From: Candidatus Roizmanbacteria bacterium
GTDB taxonomy: Bacteria; Patescibacteriota; Microgenomatia; UBA1406; GWC2-37-13
NCBI GenBank assembly: GCA_027002315.1
Contig: JALWZV010000038.1
Span: 1-6,244 of the forward strand
Direction: 5' to 3'
DNA: 6,244 nt
The notes beneath the pieces were generated by a model. It ran no database searches and was not told the origin of the DNA. It worked only from the letters and a program-made list of their open reading frames with translations. Below, in pieces: positions 1 to 5,055 of this stretch; within the stretch, counting starts at the first letter, position 1, and each line of letters begins with the position of its first letter. Made by a program: the position numbers and the translations under genes.

Positions 1-92
1 ACTCCTGTGTATAAAACAGTGTTTGCTCTATTTGTGAGTATATATACATATCCTTGTTTTTTCTTCATAAGATTATTTTATAGAATGAGGGC

Positions 93-194
93 GGGGATCG
101 CCACGTTACTTCGTTCCTCGCAGTTCCTCGCAATGACTACTCTCTCACGTCATCGCGAGCGATCCCGACTCGTCGGGAGAGCGCGGCGATCTCC
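93..194. repeat. Inverted pair of GC-rich repeats, long hairpin
   Basis: Two copies of the same repeat face each other. The outer arms GGGGATCGCCACG (93-105) and CGCGGCGATCTCC (182-194) are complementary with two mismatches. The inner arms CTCGCAATGAC (127-137) and GTCATCGCGAG (149-159) are complementary with one mismatch, leaving an 11-nt loop. The right copy carries its own small hairpin TCCCGAC-TC-GTCGGGA (163-178). The core (G/A)GGAT(C/T)GC...CTCGCAATGAC resembles dispersed palindromic repeats known from many bacteria. No transposase is present, so this is a non-autonomous or REP-like element if it is mobile. Confidence 0.75.
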
Positions 195-253
195 GACTAT
201 ATGAGAATAAGACTAGCTATTGGTGTAAAAACTCAAGCGTTTGTATTAAGTAC

Positions 254-300
254 CATAACGGCAGGGATTGCTTCGTCGTTTCACTCCTCGCAATGACGAT
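254..300 (+). repeat. GC-rich dispersed repeat, direct copy 2
   Basis: The block starts CATAACGGCAGGGATTGC and ends CCTCGCAATGACGAT. Its first 25 bases match positions 320-344 at 22 of 25 places, and its end matches the CTCGCAATGAC arm at 127-137. It is in the same orientation as the copies at 93-137 and 320-393. Confidence 0.75.
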
Positions 301-319
301 GTTTGTAATAATCTTAATT

Positions 320-393
320 CATAACGGCGGGGATCACTTCGTCGCTCACTTCATTCGCTCCCTGCCTGCGGCAGGCAGGCTCGTGATGACGAT
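320..393 (+). repeat. GC-rich dispersed repeat, direct copy 3 (interrupted)
   Basis: The block starts CATAACGGCGGGGATCAC and ends CTCGTGATGACGAT, matching copy 2 at both ends. It is 27 bases longer than copy 2, mainly because a 19-bp palindrome (361-379) sits before its CTCGTGATGAC end. Confidence 0.75.
361..379. repeat. 19-bp perfect palindrome nested in repeat copy 3
   Basis: CCTGCCTGC (361-369) and GCAGGCAGG (371-379) are exact reverse complements around one central G. The element interrupts repeat copy 3. The same GC-rich palindrome type is familiar from Patescibacteria genomes as a dispersed short repeat; that is recalled knowledge, not something shown here. It could form a very stable hairpin but lacks a following T-tract on either strand, so it is not a classic terminator. 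Confidence 0.8.
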
Positions 394-428
394 ATTTATC
401 GACAAATCGAGTGAATTGTGATGACGTA

Positions 429-1271
429 TTAAACACTATTATTTTCGGGTTTGGGGGTTTGCGTCCTTACAAGATCATTTATGCTTATACCTTCCTCGAG
501 CTCCCTGTTCGATAATATCTTGTATAACTCTATAAATATCTCATCATCAGGCAAATCGCAATCTGGGTATGAAAGTTCCGCTACAAGATCAAGCAGCACG
601 GTTCCAAACCTATCTTTGTCTGTAAATAGGTCTGGATTATGATACATCGCCACACCTACTAACTGAACTAAAAACTGTCCTAATAAATATTGAGGGCTGG
701 AAGGAAAGCGAACAACCTCACTATTAGCATCTACACTAGAACCTACTGTGTGCAACACTACAAGCGGAAACTCTCTGATGTTCTCAATAAATTCCTTGTT
801 TCCATTACCGTTACCATTTCCTCTACTTTTTCTTAAAGCATAGTTAATAAAGGCTTTCAGGCCTCCTAAACTACTCTTCGCCTGCATACTCACCATCTCT
901 ACTCCTAGCACCTTCCAAACATCCGGAGAAAAATGCACGACCAAGTCCACACCTTGATGGTCAAGCCAGCCTACAGTTGTTCCTGTACTATGAGGTCTTG
1001 TTTCCCACACAGCCTCAACCCAATCTAGTCCACCAACCACCTCCTTAATCATATCTAAACTCTCTCTTTCTTCCGGAGATCTTTTATATACAGGTTCTTC
1101 ACACCCTTCTAAACTTACTATCTTTATTTTGGGTTTTGGTGGTTTTACCACTCTTGGTCTTTTCTCTTTACCCTTACCATTGCGAGAGTGAGCAGAAGTA
1201 TCTCCCCAGTCCTCAACAGAGAGATTAAAACACGGAGTATGATATGACCTTGCTTCTGGTATAGCAGCCAT
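429..1271 (-). CDS. Hypothetical protein with possible PD-(D/E)XK nuclease-like core
   Basis: A 280-aa protein with no named family that I recognise. Numbering from the ATG at 1271, residues 29-50 are a Lys/Pro-rich basic stretch. Around residues 101-134 the pattern WLDHQGVDLVV, then a strand ending MQAKSS, resembles motifs II and III of PD-(D/E)XK nucleases: D109 would be the metal-binding acid, and Q130-x-K132 the (D/E/Q)xK motif, followed by the Ser-Ser often seen in such folds. A (Gly-Asn)4 run follows at 151-158, then hydrophobic helices (about 191-232). There is no signal peptide. A GTG at 1274 directly precedes the ATG in frame; ATG is preferred because it lies 7 nt after a TATACT box and fits a leaderless start. 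It lies downstream of, and on the same strand as, the toxin-antitoxin pair. Whether it cuts DNA, or is an inactive relative, is unknown; the coding call is much surer than the function. Confidence 0.75.
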   Translation of the reverse strand: MAAIPEARSYHTPCFNLSVEDWGDTSAHSRNGKGKEKRPRVVKPPKPKIKIVSLEGCEEPVYKRSPEERESLDMIKEVVGGLDWVEAVWETRPHSTGTTVGWLDHQGVDLVVHFSPDVWKVLGVEMVSMQAKSSLGGLKAFINYALRKSRGNGNGNGNKEFIENIREFPLVVLHTVGSSVDANSEVVRFPSSPQYLLGQFLVQLVGVAMYHNPDLFTDKDRFGTVLLDLVAELSYPDCDLPDDEIFIELYKILSNRELEEGISINDLVRTQTPKPENNSV

Positions 1272-1278
1272 CACCTAT

Positions 1279-1284
1279 AGTATA
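1279..1284 (-). promoter_or_regulatory. -10 box TATACT for the gene at 429-1271
   Basis: The minus strand reads TATACT followed by ATAGGTG and then ATG at 1271. The box ends 7 nt before that ATG, about where transcription would begin, so the mRNA could be leaderless. No convincing -35 hexamer is found 16-18 bp upstream, which keeps the call tentative. Confidence 0.45.
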
Positions 1285-1367
1285 CAACTTAATTTTTTGA
1301 TTGGCTGGAATTTTTAACCAAGATTTAGGAAAAACGTTAATCAATCTTTTTTAGTAGATAGTGATAA

Positions 1368-1739
1368 TTATATTGTGGAAGAGAAGGTCTTCTTTAACTG
1401 TTTGTCAAAAGTAAAAATATCTCCTTTCGTTTTACCATAAGCGACAATTAAACAGTCCGCTATATCAAGGCTTGTTTGTTTGTATATCTCTATTGCGATA
1501 CTTATTTCCTTTGAAAGAGTAATGTTTTTCTTTGAGGAAAGGAACTCAAAAGCTTTTATAATATCTTTTCTTGTAGCACCGTAAACTTTCCCCGAAAGAA
1601 CATACTCAAGTTCGGGAAACACAACGTCGGGTATATATATCTCTATATTTTTCTCTAAAACCTCCTTAACCCTTAAAGCCTTCTTCTTATTGTCGCCAGT
1701 AAAAAATCGAATTAATGAACTTGTGTCTAAAACTATCAT
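1368..1739 (-). CDS. vapC: PIN-domain ribonuclease toxin, VapC family
   Basis: A 123-aa protein, a normal length for VapC. It begins MIVLDTSSLIRFF, with the first PIN acid at D5. The second acid is E43 in FPELEYVL, the third D95 in LDIADCLIVAYG (D92 is nearby), and a fourth lies at D112 in IFTFDKQLKK. These four acids form the Mg-binding site of PIN-domain RNases. VapC toxins usually cleave tRNA or rRNA; the target here cannot be read from the sequence. Its ATG overlaps the antitoxin stop codon by the four bases ATGA (1736-1739), so translation is probably coupled, keeping antitoxin in excess. All catalytic acids are intact, so it should be active. No clear terminator follows it. Confidence 0.93.
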   Translation of the reverse strand: MIVLDTSSLIRFFTGDNKKKALRVKEVLEKNIEIYIPDVVFPELEYVLSGKVYGATRKDIIKAFEFLSSKKNITLSKEISIAIEIYKQTSLDIADCLIVAYGKTKGDIFTFDKQLKKTFSSTI

Positions 1740-1990
1740 TTATTTTTAATAAACTTTTTTTCTACCTGTTCTCTTACTGTTTTTTTAAGTACCTTTTTCG
1801 AGACCTGAGTGTTTTGCTTACGCTTAACAAAAGCAAAGACTTCATCAACCGACGGCTGAGGTTTAATAAAAACTTTGTTGCTCCTAAGCTCAAACTTAAC
1901 TCTTTGTCCCGGAACTAAACCCAAGTAGTCACGTATCTTCTTTGGAATTACTACCTGTCCTTTTTGTGATAAGTTGGAAATGAGTGTCAT
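1736..1990 (-). CDS. vapB: AbrB/MazE-fold antitoxin, VapB family
   Basis: An 84-aa protein. Residues about 5-47 form a SpoVT-AbrB swapped-hairpin DNA-binding domain, recognisable from SQKGQVVIPKKIRDYLGL and then PGQRVKFEL. The remaining residues 48-84 are Lys-rich and charged, as expected for the flexible tail that wraps and blocks the toxin. It should neutralise the PIN toxin encoded immediately downstream and, with it, bind the promoter to autoregulate. The ATG at 1990 is the only sensible start; there is no Shine-Dalgarno site, and the -10 box ends just 9 nt before it. Promoter and operator-like repeats are listed separately. Confidence 0.93.
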   Translation of the reverse strand: MTLISNLSQKGQVVIPKKIRDYLGLVPGQRVKFELRSNKVFIKPQPSVDEVFAFVKRKQNTQVSKKVLKKTVREQVEKKFIKNK

Positions 1991-1991
1991 A

Positions 1992-2040
1992 GTTTTACTA
2001 TTATATAAAAGTAAAACTTTTAAATCAAGTTAAAAGTTTT
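1992..2040. promoter_or_regulatory. Operator-like nested inverted repeats of vapBC
   Basis: AAAACTTTTAA (2013-2023) and TTAAAAGTTTT (2030-2040) are perfect 11-bp inverted repeats with a 6-bp spacer that contains most of the -35 hexamer. A second pair, GTTTTAC (1992-1998) and GTAAAAC (2011-2017), brackets the -10 box. AAAAGT-AAA-ACTTTT (2007-2021) is a further perfect palindrome. Such symmetry over a toxin-antitoxin promoter fits autoregulation by the dimeric AbrB-fold antitoxin; the assignment is inferred. The site lies in the divergent intergenic region, so it could also affect the plus-strand gene at 2094. Confidence 0.65.
2000..2028 (-). promoter_or_regulatory. vapBC promoter
   Basis: On the minus strand TTGATT (2023-2028) and a perfect TATAAT (2000-2005) are separated by exactly 17 bp. 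The -10 box ends 9 nt before the vapB ATG, so transcription would begin about 2-3 nt before the start codon: a leaderless or nearly leaderless mRNA. Confidence 0.75.
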
Positions 2041-2080
2041 AAAACATAAAATTTGGAAATTAGAAATCATCTTTTGTGTG

Positions 2081-2086
2081 TATAAT
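2081..2086 (+). promoter_or_regulatory. -10 box TATAAT for the gene at 2094
   Basis: A perfect TATAAT ends 7 nt before the ATG at 2094, preceded by a TGTGTG run. No good -35 hexamer is seen at 16-18 bp. The spacing again suggests a leaderless mRNA and argues against the in-frame upstream starts (GTG at 2076, ATG at 2085), which lie before or inside the -10 box. Confidence 0.6.
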
Positions 2087-2093
2087 GATTTAT

Positions 2094-2546
2094 ATGTCGC
2101 AAAACTACACACCGATAGACAACTTGATTGAGGAATACAAAAAAGAAAGGGCAAAGGCAAAACAGTACTCGCCTTTCTCAAGTAAAGAGTCTGAACCTGC
2201 TCCAACAATATTAGACAAGGTAGGAGAGGTTAGTAAAATACCAGAGCGAAAAGAGAGGATACAAAAAAGTGAGTCTCGTAAAAACAATGTGAGTATCAGG
2301 CCTGAGAACATAAAGGTCTCAAAAGACCTGCAAAAGATTGGGGTTCAACCTGTAAAAACTGGAAAGTTTACATATGCACAAGATATTAAACTGCCTATCT
2401 CTGATGATGATGTTTTGAAAGGTCTTAATAAGCCGATTACATCATCATGGCGCTGGCTCTCAACATTATCAATCTACATTCTCCGCCTCGCTCATCTGAG
2501 TTTAAAGAAGATTCATGGAAAGGTAAGAAGAGTTATGACAAACTAA
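2094..2546 (+). CDS. Hypothetical 150-aa charged protein
   Basis: I do not recognise a family. The start at 2094 (MSQNYTPIDNLIEEYKK) is chosen because a TATAAT box ends 7 nt upstream. Residues 9-24 look like a charged helix. Residues 25-98 are rich in Lys, Glu, Ser and Pro and likely disordered. Residues 100-116 contain a LPISDDDVLKGLNKP segment. Residues 117-147 (SSWRWLSTLSIYILRLAHLSLKKIHGKVRRV) could be read as a hydrophobic, aromatic helix followed by a basic end, possibly membrane-associating. There is no signal peptide. Its 3' end overlaps the convergent HAD-like gene by 14 bp (2533-2546). A real gene is supported by the promoter, length and lack of a better frame; the function is unknown. 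Confidence 0.7.
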   Translation: MSQNYTPIDNLIEEYKKERAKAKQYSPFSSKESEPAPTILDKVGEVSKIPERKERIQKSESRKNNVSIRPENIKVSKDLQKIGVQPVKTGKFTYAQDIKLPISDDDVLKGLNKPITSSWRWLSTLSIYILRLAHLSLKKIHGKVRRVMTN

Positions 2547-3417
2547 GAACCCTATTATCTTTGTTCTGAACCAAAGAGGCTAACCAAGAGGTAAATACTC
2601 CAAAAAGAATCTCGTTGGTTCTTAACAAAACGTTGTCCACATCCATCGCTAAAAAGACTCTTTCTGGGCTTACTTTTTTTTCTCTTGACATATCTCTCAG
2701 CCAGTGAAAGAAATAATTTGCATCTGCTAGGTCATTTTCTGGTTTAAAATGAAAACTAGTAAAAACACCTCTTAGGTCTGGAGGCAGTTGTCTTTCTAAA
2801 GCCTGCAAATTTTCCAGTTTATCATCAACAACTATTAAGAGCGGTGGAGCAATATTTAACCTTCTTAATTCTTCCAATAACACAGCGGTTTTCTCGCTAG
2901 AGGTTCCCTCAGGAACAAGAAATCCTTCTGGCGGAATATACTTACTTAAACCTGACTGATGATACTTTGTTTCCTGCCATTCTTTGTCGCCAACGGTCCA
3001 GGCATAAGGATTAAATCCTTCGTCTTTTACCGCCTGTGCAAGTGACAACCACTTTTTACCTGTGTACACAGGAGTTAGTCCAAAACTAAATCCAGCTATT
3101 AATAACTCCTTCACAGCATGCGGAAGGATATGAAGCCCTGTTCTCTCCAATATTGTGTCCGCTAAGTTTTGGGTGCTTGCTCCTATCTGAAATGGCGTTG
3201 TGTACCAATACTTACCCGCAACAATCTCAAAAACAGTACTTTGTGCCTGCTTATCCGGTCTCACCAGTGGTCTTATATCTCCACTAGTTCGAGAATAAAT
3301 CAAACCGTTCTCGCCAAATATTATATCTCTCCCAAAGCTATCAACCGTGACAGCGTTAACGTCAACACCTGAAATTTCTTCTTTTGGTACAAATTGTATC
3401 TCGCTGTTTTCGCTCAT
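2533..3417 (-). CDS. HAD phosphatase-like protein with permuted motif order
   Basis: A 294-aa protein, last gene of the export operon; its ATG overlaps the permease stop (ATGA, 3414-3417), so the two are probably translationally coupled. Motifs resembling the haloacid dehalogenase superfamily are visible but out of order: a strand ending in Thr (GLTPVYTG, T116 or T119) like motif II, K176 before a helix like motif III, LLIVVDDKLENL with D198-D199 like motif IV, and only then VFLAMDVDNVLLRTNEILF with D259 and D261 like motif I (DxDx[TV]L). Normal HAD proteins have motif I first. The first ~90 residues show short Gly-rich strands and no family I know. Possible readings are a circularly permuted HAD domain, or a HAD fragment fused to the start of a second one that is cut short at the convergent gene. 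If active, it might dephosphorylate a sugar or lipid intermediate; this is only inferred from the neighbours. Confidence 0.8.
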   Translation of the reverse strand: MSENSEIQFVPKEEISGVDVNAVTVDSFGRDIIFGENGLIYSRTSGDIRPLVRPDKQAQSTVFEIVAGKYWYTTPFQIGASTQNLADTILERTGLHILPHAVKELLIAGFSFGLTPVYTGKKWLSLAQAVKDEGFNPYAWTVGDKEWQETKYHQSGLSKYIPPEGFLVPEGTSSEKTAVLLEELRRLNIAPPLLIVVDDKLENLQALERQLPPDLRGVFTSFHFKPENDLADANYFFHWLRDMSREKKVSPERVFLAMDVDNVLLRTNEILFGVFTSWLASLVQNKDNRVLSLS

Positions 3418-4172
3418 ACTACATCAGCAAACTCTTTCTCAAGTTTTTTGAAAACATAATAAGAAAAGATGAAGAATACCGCCGAGACAAGTACACCCAA
3501 GCCTAAGCTAGAAAAACTAGGCCAGCTCCCGCCAAGCAAGACTTTTCTGTACGCATTGATAAAAACAGACATCGGGTTAATCTTAAATATCCATCGAAAA
3601 CGAGCTGGAAAAAACTCCACAGAGTAAATAACAGGCGTTAGGTAAAACCAAAGTGTCAAGACAAGGTTAAACAGGTACTGAACATCACGATAAAAAAGAT
3701 TTAAAGATGCCAAAAGCAACCCAAGAGCAAACGTAAACAAAAACTGAATAATAAATATTGGTATAAACAGCGTCATAAATACTGTAATCGGAACCTTGAA
3801 CCACACCATTAAAGCGATAAAGATTAACGTGGAAAGCGAGAGATCAAATGTTTTAGCTAAAAGAGTTGAAAGAACAAGTATCTCGCGCGGAAAGTATATT
3901 TTCTTAATTAAAGAAGAGTTGGCTACAAGACTACCCATCGCCGAGGACAAAGATGTGGCAAAAAACGTCCATGGTAAAAGGCCTGCGTACAAGAACACAG
4001 GATAAGGAACACCAAGCCCTTGAATTCTCATAATATGTGAGAACACAAACGACATTATCAACATCTGAAAAAACGGGTTTAAGATAACCCAAAAGTACCC
4101 TAAAAAACTTTGCTTATACCGAGATTTTATCTCTCGAAGCGTTAATTTTTTAATCAATGGCCAGTATTTCAT
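3414..4172 (-). CDS. ABC-2 polysaccharide export permease, Wzm/TagG type
   Basis: A 252-aa integral membrane protein, close to the usual ~260 aa. It has about six hydrophobic segments (roughly residues 26-48, 60-80, 105-125, 131-160, 167-184, 224-242). Family hallmarks are the N-terminal amphipathic start LTLREIKSRYKQSFLGYFW, the segment LLPWTFFATSL with NSSLIKKIYFPREIL, the YRDVQYLFNLVLTLWFYLTP block and NPMSVFINAYRKVLLGG near the end. It should form the membrane channel that exports a lipid-linked polysaccharide, teichoic acid-like polymer or glycolipid, with the ATPase encoded 1 nt upstream (TAA-T-ATG junction). The substrate cannot be told from the sequence. Confidence 0.93.
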   Translation of the reverse strand: MKYWPLIKKLTLREIKSRYKQSFLGYFWVILNPFFQMLIMSFVFSHIMRIQGLGVPYPVFLYAGLLPWTFFATSLSSAMGSLVANSSLIKKIYFPREILVLSTLLAKTFDLSLSTLIFIALMVWFKVPITVFMTLFIPIFIIQFLFTFALGLLLASLNLFYRDVQYLFNLVLTLWFYLTPVIYSVEFFPARFRWIFKINPMSVFINAYRKVLLGGSWPSFSSLGLGVLVSAVFFIFSYYVFKKLEKEFADVV

Positions 4173-4173
4173 A

Positions 4174-4899
4174 TTATTCTTTTAAGTATCTTTTAATTGC
4201 TTCTTTCGGGTTGCCATCAAACACAACCTCTCCTTTTTTAAGGTAAATAACTCTGGAACAAAACTTCTCAACCGTGCTCATACTATGACTAACATACACT
4301 ATTGTCACGCCCTGTTTTTTAAATTCATCCATCTTGTTCATACATTTTTCCTGAAAAGCTGTGTCTCCTACAGCCAGTATCTCATCAACTAAAAGTATGT
4401 CCGGCTGTGTAAAAATAGCAACAGAAAAGGCTAATCGCATATACATTCCGGAGGAGTAGTGTTTTACCGGTGTGTATATAAACTTCTCGTCTATCTCCGA
4501 AAACCTCACTATCTCAGAAAATTTATCAACCAAATACCTCTCCGACATGCCCAAGATTACACCGTTTAGGAATATGTTCTCCTTTCCAGTAAGCTCTGGA
4601 TGAAATCCTGCTCCAAGCTCGATTAATGGCGCCACTCTTCCTTGAACTAAAACTCGTCCTGAGGTAGGAAAAGAAACTCCCGCCACTAAGCTCAAAAAGG
4701 TGGATTTACCAGCACCGTTTTTTCCTATAATTCCAACCGTCTCTCCTTTATTAATTGTTAGAGAAATATTTTTGAGTGCCTGAACCCTCTCAACCGTTTT
4801 CTGTTTTCTGAATATAGCCTGAGCCAGCTCCTTGAGGGTTTTCTGGTGCTGTAAAAGAAAACTTTTGTTTACGTTCTCAAATTTTATAGTTCCGTTCAT
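4174..4899 (-). CDS. ABC exporter ATPase, Wzt/TagH type
   Basis: A 241-aa nucleotide-binding subunit. Walker A is GKNGAGKST at 59-67, the Q-loop region is LIELGAGFHPELTGKEN (92-108) with the Glu typical of this subfamily, the ABC signature is YSSGMYMRL (148-156), Walker B is ILLVDE (168-173) with catalytic E173, the D-loop is near AVGD (176-179) and the switch His is H205. An N-terminal insert before the ALKNISLTI strand is typical of polysaccharide exporters. It stops soon after the ATPase core, so it lacks the C-terminal carbohydrate-binding domain of long Wzt proteins. It energises export through the permease encoded next. The start is 3 nt after the stop of the 50-aa ORF; the Shine-Dalgarno site is weak at best. 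Confidence 0.94.
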   Translation of the reverse strand: MNGTIKFENVNKSFLLQHQKTLKELAQAIFRKQKTVERVQALKNISLTINKGETVGIIGKNGAGKSTFLSLVAGVSFPTSGRVLVQGRVAPLIELGAGFHPELTGKENIFLNGVILGMSERYLVDKFSEIVRFSEIDEKFIYTPVKHYSSGMYMRLAFSVAIFTQPDILLVDEILAVGDTAFQEKCMNKMDEFKKQGVTIVYVSHSMSTVEKFCSRVIYLKKGEVVFDGNPKEAIKRYLKE

Positions 4900-4902
4900 A
4901 AC

Positions 4903-5055
4903 TTACTTTGAAGGTGTAACATAAATAACCTTAACTCCCTTTCGTTCAGGAATTGGAGAAACCACCTTGTTAGACTCTTGGTAAAAAGAGTAGATAACAA
5001 AGATTAAAAAGGCTAACCCAACTGAGATAAGAATCAGTCCTACTGTTTTTTTCAT
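4903..5055 (-). CDS. 50-aa single-pass membrane microprotein
   Basis: Translating the minus strand from ATG at 5055 gives a 50-aa protein starting MKKTVGLILISVGLAFLIFV and ending GVKVIYVTPSK before TAA at 4903. Residues 5-25 form one hydrophobic membrane segment; after a short polar linker there is a Pro-containing tail (SPIPERKGVKVIYV) that may form a strand. The start overlaps the glycosyltransferase stop as ATGA (5052-5055), with an AAGGAAAAGG Shine-Dalgarno-like tract a few bases upstream, and the stop is 3 nt before the ATPase start, leaving no slack in the operon. This spacing, more than similarity, makes it convincing. It may be a membrane-anchored accessory subunit of the exporter or glycosyltransferase; no function is known to me. 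It is too short for many gene callers. Confidence 0.8.
   Translation of the reverse strand: MKKTVGLILISVGLAFLIFVIYSFYQESNKVVSPIPERKGVKVIYVTPSK

Larger units (their letters stand above)
1..428. other. Gene-free region with repeat cluster
   Basis: No credible coding sequence is seen here. The first ~88 bases are AT-rich and otherwise featureless apart from a 10-bp palindrome (GTATATATAC at 38-47) that may be chance. From about 91 on, GC-rich blocks alternate with AT-rich linkers; these blocks are copies of one degenerate repeat (listed separately). Positions 394-428 look like a decayed tail, ending in GTGATGACG, which resembles the end of the repeat unit. The region lies downstream of the minus-strand gene ending at 429, so it may act as a 3' intergenic spacer, but no classic hairpin plus U-tract is visible on either strand. 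Confidence 0.7.

Noticed and set aside
7..204. A 65-codon plus-strand open frame
   Set aside because: Its second half is just the GC-rich repeat translated (an Arg/Ser-rich end), and its start is AT-rich with no ribosome binding site; it is not a plausible gene.
93..393. A CRISPR-like array
   Set aside because: The copies are degenerate, of unequal length and in mixed orientation, and the spacers are not uniform; no cas gene is in the window.
2076..2093. Upstream in-frame starts (GTG 2076, ATG 2085) for the 150-aa protein
   Set aside because: They lie before or inside the TATAAT box at 2081-2086, so they would not be on the transcript.
2020..2311. Two minus-strand open frames antisense to the 2094 gene
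   Set aside because: Their peptides are Cys/Leu/Ser-rich shadows of a Lys/Glu-rich coding strand, and one overlaps the vapBC promoter region.
3340..3356. D26 (VTVDSFGRD) as HAD motif I at the normal N-terminal place
   Set aside because: It lacks the second Asp of DxDx[TV], and the context is a Gly-rich strand pattern, whereas the C-terminal DVDNVLL is a much better match.
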